Assembly: GCA_028583685.1 (NCBI GenBank)
Contig: JAMXIF010000031.1
Span: forward strand, 2,651,305 to 2,715,304
Direction of reading: 5' to 3'
Source of the DNA: Petaurus breviceps papuanus
Lineage: Eukaryota; Chordata; Mammalia; Diprotodontia; Petauridae
DNA length: 64,000 nt
Below the pieces are notes generated by a model. The model was not told the DNA's origin. It searched no databases and saw only the letters and a list, made by a program, of their open reading frames with translations. A program made the translations under genes and the position numbers. Positions 34,641-46,300 of the stretch are shown here, in pieces. Numbering within the stretch: position 1 is the first letter of the stretch; the number at the start of each line of letters is the position of its first letter.

Positions 34641-34976
34641 CTCTCTATCCCCTTTTGAGATTCTGTTTGGTACCCCACCTCCTATTGTACTTCTGGTGGC
34701 AGATGCTGTTATGTATGATTGCTAAGGATTCCCTTCTCAAGTTCCTCCAGGCTCTTCGGGACATCCAGGACGCAATCCAGGTGGTGTACCAGGCCACTAC
34801 TCAGTCACCACCCTGGGATCCCGTGCATCCGGTGACCCCTCTGCTGTTAAGGTGGCCAGAAGAAAGGCCTGGATCCACTGCTCACACATCAAGGTGACGG
34901 CTCCTCCAGACCCACCAGACCTGTGGGTAACAGAGCTAGCCGATGACTTACAACTGAAGATTAAGAGACTGTCCTG

Positions 34977-35498
34977 ATGCTTCTGCTCCTGGCATTCCTG
35001 CCTTTGATCGGTTCCAGCCCCTATGCACCCACCTTGTACTCTTGGACTCTTACTAGGACAATTGATGGGACTCTGATTGCAAAGAATGAGACTTATGGGC
35101 AGCCCACCCTCTCCTTTGATCTCTGTGCCCTGCTTGGCTCCAGGTTCATGTTGTCTCCCTATACAGGCATGTATTCTGGGGGGACTAGTGGTACTGTTTG
35201 TGGAGACGTGGGCAGCGAGAGCAGCCTCTATTCCACCCAGTCGTATGTCTGCCCTGAGGATGGGTCTCCTGATTGTGGGGGACAGAGGGACCAGTCCCTT
35301 TTCAATTGGTCCCCTTGGCTCACGTCCCTTGTAACCTCCCTTATAGGACCACTTGCTCTGTTACTACTGGGGTTGTTACTGGCCCCGTGTCTCATAAATT
35401 ATCTGTCCACCTACATTAGAAAAAGGATACAAGCTGTCAAGCTGTTTGCCCTCCACACTACCTATGCCCCCCTGGACTCAGTTGAGTCCGAGCTTTAA
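34977..35498 (+). mobile_element. Fossil gammaretrovirus-like element: short env-derived open frame
   Basis: A 173-codon open frame. It starts with a signal-peptide-like hydrophobic stretch (LLLLAFLPLIG), continues with a surface-protein-like part carrying Asn-Glu-Thr, and ends with a transmembrane anchor (LLLLGLLLAPCLINYL) after FNWSPWLTSL, as in gammaretroviral TM proteins. Most of the envelope ectodomain is absent. The 3' LTR follows 23 bp downstream. Confidence 0.85.
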
Positions 35499-35521
35499 CT
35501 ATGACCAAGAAAAGAGGGGAA

Positions 35522-35960
35522 TGAAGTGTCCACCAGAAATAATAGGCACCAAATAACCCCGCCCCCCAGTCACAACCTGCAAGAAGGGGCCCCACCAGGG
35601 TCCCTGGAAACCACCTGTTAGGCCACAGCAGTTTGGGAACTTCAACCTGTGTTGCTAGAAACATCACATCCTCGTACCCAAGATAAGATCTGATCATGTT
35701 TGGGGGTCCCAGGAGATGCCTGCAGAATATCCTGTTGACCTTTTTCTAAAAATTCCCTATGCAGCAACACCTGCTTGATTCTGTAGAACCGTTGTTAACT
35801 GCCCTTTTGTTCCAGGAAGTTATTACTGTATAAAAGTCTGCTTGACCTGAGTCCGGGGCTGTCTTCCCTACTTGGGAGGCAGTCTCAGGCCGGCCAATAA
35901 ACACTCCTTTACATTTGCAATTGGCATTGCTGTCCTGTTATTGCTCGGTTGTCCATTTCA
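35522..35960 (+). mobile_element. Fossil gammaretrovirus-like element: 3' LTR
   Basis: A 439-bp LTR that begins TGAAGTGTCC directly after a purine tract (AAGAAAAGAGGGGAA) and ends in CCATTTCA, giving TGAA/TTCA inverted ends. It has a TATA box at 35829-35835 and AATAAA at 35896-35901. No matching 5' LTR was seen in the window, so age cannot be read from paired LTRs. Confidence 0.85.
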
Positions 35961-36474
35961 AGGTCAAGGTCCCACCAAGGACGAGTCAAGGTAGTCTAGT
36001 CAGCATTATATCATGTGTTTTAGTGTGGCCTCGAATCTTTTCTCTTGGTGTATGTGACAGAACAGTAGTTGTCAGCCTACTAGGTCACTGTCTTTAGTGA
36101 CATTATCTGAGGCCTCAGACCCTCTCCCATGGCTTCCACTTCAGCCATGTGACTCCTTCTATCCCTTCTCTTATTTCCTTAATTCCATTTCCTATTAACT
36201 AAGTAAGAGCAGCAACTTGCTTCGGCCAGTATCCTTGTGTACAATGTTAGAATAGGATGTGAGAGGTAGTGTGGTGTGGTGCAGAGCTTTCAAAGTCAAA
36301 TAGAAATGGCACCACTAAGCCATAGTAAGGATCCCTACAGACAGCATGTTGACTTAGAACACCACATACTAACATTATCTATGTACTATTTGATTTTTCT
36401 TTATTTTGTTAAATATTTTGGTTACATTTTACTCTGGCTCTGGCAGCTCTAGAGAGTGTTGCAGGTCCTTGGGC

Positions 36475-36725
36475 ATCATGTTTGACACTTCTGGTGCAGT
36501 GGATAGAGCCTGGTTCTGGGCCAGGAAGAGCTAGGTTCAAGTCCTGGCGATTGACTATGACTATTGGTTATGTGACCCTGGGCAATCTCAGTGCTCTAGG
36601 AAACTTTCTAAGGTTGCTTGGTGCCTGGTTCCCAGCTCCTCCTCACTTCCCCTCCAGAAGTCTTCACTATGGCCCCGAGAAGGTGAGAGAAGACTCTGAC
36701 AGATTTCTTTGCAACAGCAATGATG
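36475..36725 (+). repeat. tRNA-derived SINE, diverged
   Basis: CTGGTGCAGTGGATAGAGCC head, CTAGGTTCAAGTCCTGGCGA box-B-like stretch, ATGTGACCCTGGGCAATCTC, then a unique 3' part ending GCAACAGCAATGATGATTG. Confidence 0.65.
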
Positions 36726-37144
36726 ATTGAATCATTGTAGCTTGTTCCATTCCTCTTTGTACTTTTCTAAGCTAAAGTTAGAGCAGTTGGGTTTTTAGCT
36801 TGTCTTGACCAATGCCATCAATTCTTGATCTTGGGGGATCCCATATTAGAATTTCTTGTGTACCAATATGTGTTTGCAAGATGGTGCCCTTTGTACAACC
36901 ACATTGCTTTGAAGGTCACGGTGGCAAGAGCCATTGAAGCTCTTAACAGATGGTCGGAACTTTGCTTTTGCAGCTGTGTAGAGGGTGGACCAGAGAGAGA
37001 AGAAGAAAATAGGGAAACCAGTTGAGAGACTGTGGCAGTGGATAGGATAGACTAGAGTCATGATGGCCTGGACTAGGCCAGTTATGGTGTGAGTAGAGAG
37101 AAGAGGGCAGAAAGAAAAGATGCTGTGAAGGTCGAATCAATAAG

Positions 37145-37290
37145 ACTTGGAAATCAACTGAATGCTTTTGGGTCTAGTCATTCTACCAGCCCTGACTCAA
37201 CTGTAACGTCATCCTCTATCTTTTACACAGATCTAGAATGAGACACTCTGTCAGATGTCATGCTTAAATCCATGTATGTTATATCCTTGA
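37145..37290 (-). repeat. CR1/L3-type LINE reverse transcriptase fragment, part 2
   Basis: Read on the minus strand it carries ACATGGATTTAAGCATGACA and TCTGACAGAGTGTCTCATTC, a decayed form of the Tyr-Leu-Asp-Phe-Ser-Lys-Ala-Phe-Asp motif, followed by AATGACTAGACCCAAAAGC. It continues the fragment at 37658-37935, from which it is separated by a microsatellite and an inverted duplication. Confidence 0.7.
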
Positions 37291-37335
37291 TACAGATACA
37301 GATATAGACAGATATGAATATATACATAGATATGT

Positions 37336-37733
37336 AAGACTAATGCCTTTTCCTTTTGCTGACAGGGTTACTAGATTGGGAGGTCAGAGAAATGCCTCTC
37401 TGTATATGCCAGGTGTATGTGTGTATGTATGTGTATATGTGTGTGTGAGAGAGATGTCTATGTATGTAGGTATATATGCATGCATACGCACATATGGAGA
37501 TATATATCTATGTATGTATACATATATGCATGGAGGCATAAATCTATGTGTGTGTATATATACACATATGGAGATAGATATCTCCATATGTGGAGAGATA
37601 TAGATATTTGGAGATATATCTCCATATGTATGCACATAGACATATATCTCCATCTCTCTAATATCCAGAGAGATATTTCTCTGACTTCCCAGTCTAGGGA
37701 TCCTGTCAGCCTAAAGAAAAGGTATTGGTCTAG
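37336..37733. repeat. Imperfect inverted repeat around an AT/GT microsatellite
   Basis: The left arm (about 37336-37410, GCTGACAGGGTTACTAGATT, GAGGTCAGAGAAATGCCTCT) is the reverse complement of the right arm (about 37658-37733, TTTCTCTGACTTCCC, AGTCTAGGGATCCTGTCAGC), roughly 80-85% identical by eye. Between them is a 250-bp TATG/GATA-rich microsatellite that is itself partly palindromic. The right arm is in its natural place within the LINE; the left arm is the inverted extra copy. Confidence 0.85.
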
Positions 37734-37935
37734 CACAACCCTGTCTTGATTAAATCTTTCCTCACTCTTAAAATGCTCATAAACCATCCCTTTAATAATA
37801 CATGCTAGAATTTTGCTAGAAATTAAAAGTCAAGTTCACTGAGGTAGAGTTTAAGGATACAAGCTCTTCCTTTTTGAGGACATTCCCAAATGGGAAATTC
37901 ATCCATCTCCTTTCCTTTGGAATATCCACCAGCCT
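37658..37935 (-). repeat. CR1/L3-type LINE reverse transcriptase fragment, part 1
   Basis: On the minus strand it reads CATGTATTATTAAAGGGATG, TTATGAGCATTTTAAGAGTG and GCTGACAGGATCCCTAGACT, matching the order in CR1-clade reverse transcriptases (Ile-Ile-Lys-Gly-Met, then Gln-His-Gly-Phe region, then Asp-Arg-Val-Thr-Arg-Leu). Heavily decayed. Confidence 0.75.
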
Positions 37936-38758
37936 TTTCTCTCACCTGAAATACACTGAGGATTTATATACACTCTTTTCCCACCTGTATGGGACAGGTA
38001 AAAGTGTGGTTTCTCAGAAACTATCTGTAAAGTAAGTAAGTCCTTAGGCCTACGTTTCCATTTTTCTAGAAATCATGTGACTTTGAAACTTTAGAAATCT
38101 TTCTATATAGCTGCTCTATTCTAGTCAGCCCTTCTCACCCAGCTTACCATAAAAGAGTTAAGTTTCTATAGAACTGCAAGAATTGCTGAACAAAACTGCT
38201 AATAAGGAGGACCAGGCAGTAACCTTGGGATGTTGAGGTAGTAGCCTTGGGAAAGAAGCTCAGTCCCTGGTTCTCAGACTAAAACTCCTAGATAATACTA
38301 AAAATAATGAAGAATGGAAAGGAGCTGGCAGCAGCAGGTGGATCTGATCAATCAAGGAACAGACAGTAGCCTTGGGGCACTCGAGTCCCGATAAGAATGT
38401 GTCTAGGATAGACTGAAGGGGGTTCAGTATTCCAAGATTGTTACTGCACTTGCGTAATGAACTTCATGTATTATGTATATTATCCAACAAGATTAGAGCC
38501 TCATTAGTAATAATTATGTTAATGTTTGTAACCCTTTTCTTATTCAACCCAGCTTTAGCTTCTGTATGGTCTCCTGGGCATTGTTCCAGCTACTGGACCG
38601 CCAGCTTCTTGCAAGATTCTAATAAAACTTCCTATCTTCACTTTGAGGTCTCCGAGTAAGCAATTTGGGTTAGGGTCTCCATACCCCACACACACCTGTT
38701 CTTTCCTGTTTCCTTCCCTCCCACTCCACAGAAATTCATGTGAAATTCTAATGGCCAG

Positions 38759-38920
38759 GGGCCAGCTGGGTGGCACAGTGAATAGAGCACTGGCCCTGGT
38801 GTCAGGAGGACCTGAGTTCAAATCTGACCTCAGACAATTAACATAAAAACTAGCCGTGTGACCTTGGGCAAGTCACTTAACCCCAATTGACCTCCAAAAA
38901 GCAAAAAAAAAAGGAAAAAA
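38759..38920 (+). repeat. tRNA-derived SINE (GGGGCAGCTAGGTGGC family)
   Basis: Head GCCAGCTGGGTGGCACAGTG, GACCTGAGTTCAAATCTGAC, TTGGGCAAGTCACTTAACCC and an A-rich tail. Flanked by a perfect 14-bp direct repeat, ATTCTAATGGCCAG, at 38745-38758 and 38921-38934. Confidence 0.92.
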
Positions 38921-38934
38921 ATTCTAATGGCCAG

Positions 38935-41029
38935 ATTAAATGGCCTTTTCACAGTCTTCTTTCTTTTGGACCCATCTGCAGCACTTGCCACTACACAGAA
39001 TGGGTGTGGTGGTATGGGAGGAAAGAGCTGAATGTTCAATTTGAAAACTTAAGTTCAGTTTCTTGTAGTGGCATATACTAGCCAGGTGACTGTTAGCAAG
39101 TTGTCTGAGTCTCCGTCTTCATCATCTGTAGAATGGGAATAATAACATTGGTTTCACCAGAGTTGTTGCCTTTGTGCTCTTATAAACTTTACTATGCCAA
39201 ATGAGCATTAAAATTGTTGATGCTGACTTCCTTCTGGATATTTTCTTTTCTTCCCTGGTTTGAGAGGTTGCATTGCCCTTAGTTTGCTGATTTCCACATG
39301 GTACTTCCCATTGTCTTATTTCCTTCAGAGGCCTATAGCCTCTCATCCCAGGAATAGGTCAACTTGTGGTTTGCCTAGATCTGGGAAATGTTACTGGGTG
39401 GGAAGGGATGGGCTTTCAGAGAACAAAAGAAGGAGAATTGAATTCCCACAATAGCTGGCAAGCATTCCAGACAGGGTTCTATGTAGAGAACAGGGTGTGA
39501 GCCCCACCCCCACCCCTACCCCAGAAAGCTGGCTAGGAATACCCCGCTATGCCAACTCAGCCAAGGAAGATTTCAAGTCCGTGTTCCCTAAATAAAGGGT
39601 AGGCTGACCTATGGCAGAGTGTTTGGTCACTTATGTGGGATTGTCTCAAGTCTGCAAGGTTTCTCTACCTTCTCTCCACTATGCCCTTCCTTCTCTTGCC
39701 TCTTGATGCCTGAATAGGGAGCAAAACCCTTTATGCCACAATGAGAAAAAGGGCATAAAATACATTTGCACCTGGGAGAAAGGTGGCCTCAAGTTAAATT
39801 CATACTGAAGTATACATAATGCCAGTGACAAAAGAACTCTCTGTTACCTCTGATACTCCACTTTCACTTCAGTCTGAATTAGGTGAGTTGTTTGTCTTCT
39901 CAGCACCCTGGAAGCTTCTCTGAAATTTTTCAATAATTTTGTTTCAATATTTCTTGGAATCTTGGAGTTTAAAGAGGCTCTTCTATCCTCCTTCTTGTTT
40001 TCCTAATCCCCGTTTTCCTTTTGGATAACTGTGCTGTGCTGTGTGACACCTGGAGCTATCTCAGGAAAGCATTAGGACTGAAGGAGGGTCGGGGGTGAGG
40101 GTCGGGGGAGCTTGAAGCTGTTCCCAGTGCAGACACCTATGAGTCATCTGAGAGATGGACAACCTTGCCCGAATACTGAAGCTTCAAGTACCTCTTGTCT
40201 TGCAAGTTATTTCTGCATGTGTCTTATCCTCTTACTGGAAAACAAGTCCCTTGAGGACAGGGGTTGTTTTTGTTCTGGAAGTCATATCACTACCTGTTTG
40301 CACACAGTAGGCACTCAATAAATATATGACAAATTGAATCAAATGTAGGGAGAAATTTAAAACTAACCCTAAAATTCTAATGGTTGCATTTCAGACACAG
40401 GGGAATTTTATATTATTCATTTCTGAACCTATCCCTTCCTACTGAGCCCTCCTTTATAACAATTATTTAAAAAGAGGTTTTTTAAAAAGGCAGTTTAGTA
40501 AAAATCAACCAACAAATCAATTGAATTTGATAATACATGTGATATACCACACCCATAGTCTCACACTTATGCAATAAAGGAAGGGAGCTTCATTTTTCTC
40601 AACTATCTCTAGTTCAAAGCTTGGTCATGTCACATAATATTCAATTTACTTATTTACATTTACATTATTATAGTATTTGTGTATATAATTTTGCTAGGTA
40701 TCCTTACTCCACTCTGTATCAGTTCATATAATCTTCTCATGCTTCTCTAAATTAGAGAAGGGCTTTTTAAGTGGGGTTAGACACAGGACTCAAAGGATTA
40801 AAGGGCTGGTAAAGGAGAAAGTTTATAGCAATATATGCTATTATTATTTATCCTCCCTTCATTGAACTCTATAAAAAAGGGAATGGAGTCTTAAATGGAG
40901 AAAGAACAGGGAGGGGTGGAGAAGAGAAAGGATTAAGCATTTGTTTTGTTCACTGTAGGCACTTAATAAATGTAATGTTCATTAAATTGAATTGAATCCC
41001 ACTCCAGGCAAACCAGAAATCTATGAGAT
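38935..41029. other. Intergenic DNA, mostly unrecognised
   Basis: A MIR-like plus-strand piece lies near 39030-39200 and L2-like tails near 40230-40330 and 40940-41000. The rest shows no gene, RNA or clear repeat. Confidence 0.45.
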
Positions 41030-41225
41030 CTCTGAGCCTTGAACCTTAGGATTTCAGTTTAATGTCTTCATTTTACCAAAGAAAAAAAAAAGACACTGAA
41101 GCCCAGAGAAGTAAATCGCCCATGGTGGCACAGGCAGTAAGGGACACATTCAGGATTCAAACCCAGGTTTTCTTACTTTATTTAGATCCAGTGTTCTTTC
41201 CACTATACCACCTTGCTTCTTAGCT
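41030..41225 (+). repeat. MIR-related repeat
   Basis: TTGAACCTTAGGATTTCAGT, GAAGCCCAGAGAAGTAAATC and TTCCACTATACCACCTTGCT. Confidence 0.55.
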
Positions 41226-41696
41226 CATAGTGTAGAGAAAAAAACTCTGAATTTACAGGCAGAGATCTAGATTTGACTCCAAGTTCCAGCGGGTAGTGGA
41301 TGTGAAATGCACAGCAGAAGCACCAAACTGATTTGCCGTTACATGTACCAACTAGTGTAATGAAAACACTAAATCAGACTTATTCATCAGTACATGCAAT
41401 CACTATTAATCAACAGCTTGCAATTATCTATTCAATAACACAAACATTAAGCCCTCTAGGGATAAACCACCACCGAGGTTCCTAAAGGTCCTGGTATGCA
41501 TATCTTGTACCAATGCCCAGGCAGGGGCTGGGTGTCTCCCTCTGAGTTGGCATTCCGGTAATCATACTACTTTTGAGAGAACATGTGATACTCTAACCTC
41601 TGAGTGTAGGGAATGAAGGAGCCATTTCTAATGGCTACCCAGAAACAGACTGATAGCTGGGGTTTCTGGTGAATTTTTGTGATTTTGACCAAGGAG

Positions 41697-41774
41697 TTAT
41701 TTACTAGATTTGGGAAATATACATGTCATTAGTGGTTATTTACCATATTTGGGGGATTCACATGTCATTGCTAA
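41697..41774. repeat. 39-bp tandem duplication, two units
   Basis: Unit 1 (41697-41735) and unit 2 (41736-41774) both read TTATTTAC..ATATTTGGG or similar, then ACATGTCATT. They differ at several positions, so the duplication is old. Confidence 0.8.
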
Positions 41775-41867
41775 ATTATACACAAGAACTTATTACCAAA
41801 AAATCCCTTCCATGCCAACTAATTAATAAAAAATATGGAGGCTTAAAACAAAATGGGGACAAAAAAC

Positions 41868-41930
41868 TAGCCGTGTAAGCTTGGGCAAATTACTCAGCCC
41901 CAATTGCCCTCCAAAAGGCAAAAAAACAAA
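41868..41930 (+). repeat. tRNA-derived SINE, 3' fragment
   Basis: CTAGCCGTGTAAGCTTGGGC and GCCCCAATTGCCCTCCAAAA, the end of the GGGGCAGCTAGGTGGC family. Confidence 0.8.
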
Positions 41931-44189
41931 ATGGAGCTACTTGTGCTAAGTTAATATACTTATTCTTATTTCATGAAGTCTGACTTTGGGCAAATTATTC
42001 CCACTTAGGGCCTTGGTTTCCTGATTTATAAAACAAAAGAGGTCCCATTAAGTATTCTGAAAAAATGTTGAACTCCTTGTGTGTAAGGACTTGTCCCAAC
42101 TCAAAAAAATTAAGAAGAAAAGATAAAAGTAAAAAACGAAGAACTAACAATAACAAAAAATTATAAAAGAAAAAAAGAAGAAAAAACTCCTAAACTTCCC
42201 TCTTCAGAGGGAAAGTCTAGTCCTAAATGAGCTCTCATCGTGTGTGAGGCTCTCCCAATAAGAATTTAGGATTTGAAGTCAATTGGAAGGTGAGAAATTA
42301 AACTATGCTAGATGAATATTGCTCCAATGGATTCCTGAAATACACACAGGGTAATCAAAATTGGAGACTGAGACCAGTTGCTGTAGATGGAAAATCAGCC
42401 ACTTCTCCTCTAGTGAAAATTTGTTTCCCCTCCAAAAGTAAAAAAGGACTTAAATTTTTAGGTCATTGGGTAACTCCATTCCTATAGAACTGGAGGCCAT
42501 AAGGATTCCAGATTAGCTGTGTAGATTCATGAAATAATAGAGTATGCAGACTAGATCTATTAAAAAAAATAAAACAAATATAGCTGATCACCAAGGATAC
42601 AAAGGGTCTCCCCAAAAGGGATTAGGATGAGGTTAATTGGAAGCCAATACCTCACATTCTAGATGAGTCCCCAAAATGACTCAAGACCCCCCATGAAGCC
42701 TTTGGGTTCATATAAAACAAGTTCAGTCCTGGAGGCTAATGCCAAGAGGGTAATTTTCTTTCTTGGCTCATTGTCCTCACCTGGAATGACACCAAGAAAA
42801 TTTCCTAATCTACTCATGAAATAGCTCATATCTAAGTTTCTCCAAATGTATGTACAAGGGTCTCCAACTCCCATACAAAGAGCCCAAAGAGGCAGATGCA
42901 AATTAGGTATGAGACAGTCTTTATTTTTCCCCATAGGAAAAAAATAGAAAAGGACTCACACCATTCATAAAATGATAGAAAGATACATGAAGTACTGAAA
43001 AGGAGTCATCAGTTCCCCCAAAAGAGGAGTAAAGTTGGGGGTTGCTATTAGGGCAATTCTCTGATATCCCTAAAGGCTCCCTTTTCCCCATAGAATCCTA
43101 TCCAGTTCCCACCAAAACTCATATTGCCACCATATGGCTCAGATTCTCTCTCAGAAAGTAAATAATACTTGAGGGGCTGCTGAACAAGCAATCCCCCTCC
43201 TATCAAACCTGTACTTCTGAATAACTCATTGGCTTTTTTCTTCAAATAGGATACTGCTCTGGAACCATGCTGATGACGCTCTTCTTTCTCCAAGGGGCAC
43301 GCTGCATAAATAAAGCCTCTTCTCTCTCTCTGCAAGTTCCGCCTTCCAAAATCTCAAACCTTGAATTATTCTCAAGGAAACCCCCAAACTGGAACTCTCT
43401 CTCAGGCTAAGGAGGCTCCACTTGTCTATTTCTGATGCATGCTTCCGGAGGACATCTCTCAGTGCCTAGGCTGTTAGCATCTTGTGAGCGGGGAAAAGTC
43501 CACTCTTATGATCTCTCCTCTCAGGTTGAATGTGAGCACATGTAACTCTACCATGTGCTTCCACAGGAACTCTGGCAGTGCCTTAGCTGCTGCCATCACT
43601 TAGGCTGGCAAAATCCACCTTCAGGAACTAGGAACACTAGTCTCTGACTTGTCTTCAGAAGCTATGAACCAGCACATAGAACTCCCATGTGTTCCCGACC
43701 CAAGGTGATCATTTCAGTCCCTGAAGAGAGGAGACAACTTTGTTTCCTCTCAGAGCCAGGCCTGATCTGTTGAGTTTGGGGCTATTTTATGAAGGCCACA
43801 AAAGGAAGTCAGAGAGCAAACTGGTCTGTCACCTTGTTTTTAGAAACCATGGACCTCCAACAAGAATTTGTTCTCAAGTCCCAAGCAGCTCAACACCAAG
43901 AGTTCCCTATGTCTTCAAAGGAGCACAGAAATGAACATGTCAGTGCTCCTTGAGGGGATGCCTCTCAAGGCCCACACCCTGCAAACTCATTGGGCTGACT
44001 GGGGAACTCCCAAACTGATCAAGGATTGCCTTGACCAATTCCTTCATGCTCCCTACACATCATCCAAGAAAAAAAATCTCTGCTCTTCAACAGATTGTTA
44101 CAATCTGTTTTTATCATCCCTACAACTTCAGTAATTAAAGATCCAAAGGTCAAAATCCAAAAGTTTAAACTTTTCACGATGACTTTCTA

Positions 44190-44405
44190 AGAAAGGCAAT
44201 ATGGTGTAGTTGGAAGCGTACCAGACAGGAAGTCAAGACACGTATATTCTAGTCCTGGCTTTGTTGTTCATTGGCTGTATGACCCTGCACAGAACTTCCA
44301 TTCTCTTAACCTCAGTTTCCTTGCTTGTAAAATTAGGGGGTTGGATTAGATGGTCTTTAACATTCGTTCTAACGCTAACAATGCTAAGTTTCCATCAAAG
44401 ACTCC
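44190..44405 (+). repeat. MIR/CORE-SINE copy
   Basis: CAATATGGTGTAGTTGGAAG head, ATTCTAGTCCTGGCTTTGTT, CTTAACCTCAGTTTCCTTGC and TTGGATTAGATGGTCTTTAA. Confidence 0.7.
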
Positions 44406-44449
44406 ATCTAATTTTTATTTTTATTTAAGAATAGGAAGAGGGAGTGGAT

Positions 44450-44690
44450 ATGTGATTTCACTGGTATGGAGAATTCCCGGGTGAGGAAACTCATCAATTT
44501 TCCCAATGCAGGCCATCATCTTCTCTGTAACTTAGAATCAATAATAGAGTTGTCTAGAACATTGAGAAGTTAAGTGACTGGCCATGGGTCACATAGCCAC
44601 TATGTATCAGAGGCAGGCCTTGAAATCCAGCCTTACTGAGTCAAAAAGTAGCTCTCTATCCCCTAACCACACTGCCTCAGAAAAGTAAAA
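44450..44690 (-). repeat. SINE with CTATACCAATGAAATCAC tail (copy 1)
   Basis: Plus strand reads GTGATTTCACTGGTATGGAG, GTTAAGTGACTGGCCATGGG and ATCCCCTAACCACACTGCCT, a minus-strand copy. Two more copies lie at 54604-54845 and 54880-55075. Confidence 0.7.
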
Positions 44691-45994
44691 TTTAACCATT
44701 TTTATTATTTCTATCATTCTTATCATAGTAGGGAGGTAAATATCTAGTAATCATATTTGGCTTATGTGGTCCAGACCATAAGTACTATAGCAATTCGGAA
44801 AATGGAAAAAGGAACAGAAATCTTCCTAGGGAGTTAATCCTGGGATAGGATACTAACCACCAGCCATGAGGGAGGGAAGATGGGATGAAAAGGGATAGAT
44901 ATATTCTCCTGTCCCTCTCCCTCCTCTACAGAAGGGGGTCTCCTCTCTGTGTCATCAGCTTCTCACTCAGGGTCCCAGTGGGCACTTTCCTCTCTAATCT
45001 CACTCAGGATCAACAGTAAGCTGGGTTCAGAAGCCGGAAACCACAGCCCCATGCCAAGAAAATCCCCTTTGAACTGGCCACTCTTGGCAACTGTCTTGGA
45101 ACGCTGGCCTTCTCTTCCCCTTGGAAACTATTTCCCTTCCAAGCCACAGAGACGCCAAAGGGTTCTGGCTTGGGAGCCCAGCTTAGAGGTCAAAGGTCAT
45201 GACACACTTACAATCCATTCCAGAGTTGGGGGATGGAGAATGGCCAAAGAGCTGGCAGCTCCAGACTGGCATCCCACCAGTCGTAAGCTGTCCTGATCTC
45301 TCCTGGAGATGGTTTTTCTGTGGCCATGTCAGCAGAGATATGGTATGCCTTGAAAGATGAGATCCAGCTGGAGATCATCCCATCACCTGGAATTTCCTCT
45401 TCACCTCCCCACAGGCTTTTCCCGGCAACTCCAGAGAAATATCGAGGAATTAATTGGGCAAAAGGAGTCCAGTTTCTTAAGCAACTTTCAAAATGGGCCC
45501 AAAACTTTGCTAACATTATTGTGACCCCACACTTCCCCCACCGCCAGTGACATCCTATATCCCTTTCTCCAGAAATAGCCCCCAAACCACTCTTCCTTGA
45601 AGATTTATTCAGTACTGCATTTAGCAGCAAGCTGTTCCCTAGGATGTTTCTGTTTCTCCCCTAAAGACTGTGAAGTTCCAAACCCTAAGGAGAAGAATAC
45701 ACATTCACACATCAAAGAAGGCTGCCTCCCCTAGAGTTCATGCAGAGGGCTGGTCCTTAGCAAAACTGTTAAGTTCGATAAATTTGGTTTTCAGCAGCCC
45801 CTGTCTTCTCTTTCTGTCTCCTTTACTCCTCTTCCACACCTTACCTTGATTTAATGTCTCAGTGAACTTTCCTTTCTGCCCCCTAAAAAGCCTTGCTCTG
45901 GGGAAAGGCTTTGTTCCTTTCCAGGGAAGCTGAACCATAACGAGGCCAGGGTGACAGGAGCTTTGTCCCAGGATGCTGACTACACTGAAAGCCC
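44691..45994. other. Intergenic DNA with overlapping open frames
   Basis: Repeat-poor for this window. Open frames of 115 codons (plus, 44949-45296) and 140 codons (minus, 45208-45630) overlap on opposite strands; neither has a recognised domain, and splice-site context for a conserved exon is not convincing. Treated as non-coding. Confidence 0.4.
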
Positions 45995-46300
45995 TTCTGC
46001 AGCATCAGATTAACTGAGTTTAGTGCCATAGCAACAGCAGCAGCTGATATCTATAGAGCACTTAGTGTGAGTCAGGTGTGGCACTAAGCCCTTCACAATC
46101 ATTACCTCCTTTGATCCTTACCACAACCCTGGGAGGTAGGTGCTATTATTATCCCCATTTTACAGAAGTGGTAACTGAGGCAGAGAGAGGTTACAGTGAC
46201 TTACCCAGGATTACACAGCTAGTGCCTGAGGCTGGATTTGAACTCAGATTTTCCTGACTCCAAACCAGGTGCTTTATATCCACTTTGCCACCAACTGCTT
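45995..46300 (-). repeat. MIR/CORE-SINE copy, nearly full length
   Basis: CTATAGAGCACTTAGTGTGA, TTATTATCCCCATTTTACAG, CTAGTGCCTGAGGCTGGATT and TATCCACTTTGCCACCAACT in the minus orientation. Confidence 0.75.

Larger units (their letters stand above)
41226..44189. other. Long unassigned stretch
   Basis: About 3 kb in which I recognise only a truncated SINE (41868-41930) and a two-unit tandem duplication (41697-41774). From 42100 to 44100 the DNA has a fairly even composition and might be one old unlisted element, possibly LTR-type on the minus strand, but no coding match supports this. Open frames of 60-95 codons show no family features. Confidence 0.35.

Noticed and set aside
32222-35697. Several minus-strand open frames
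   Set aside because: Antisense shadows of the fossil viral element, which is on the plus strand.
37343-37787. Tyr/Ile-rich frames on both strands over the microsatellite
   Set aside because: Products of the TATG/GATA repeat and of the decayed LINE arms.
45208-45630. 140-codon minus-strand open frame
   Set aside because: Overlapped by plus-strand frames of similar quality; no recognised domain.
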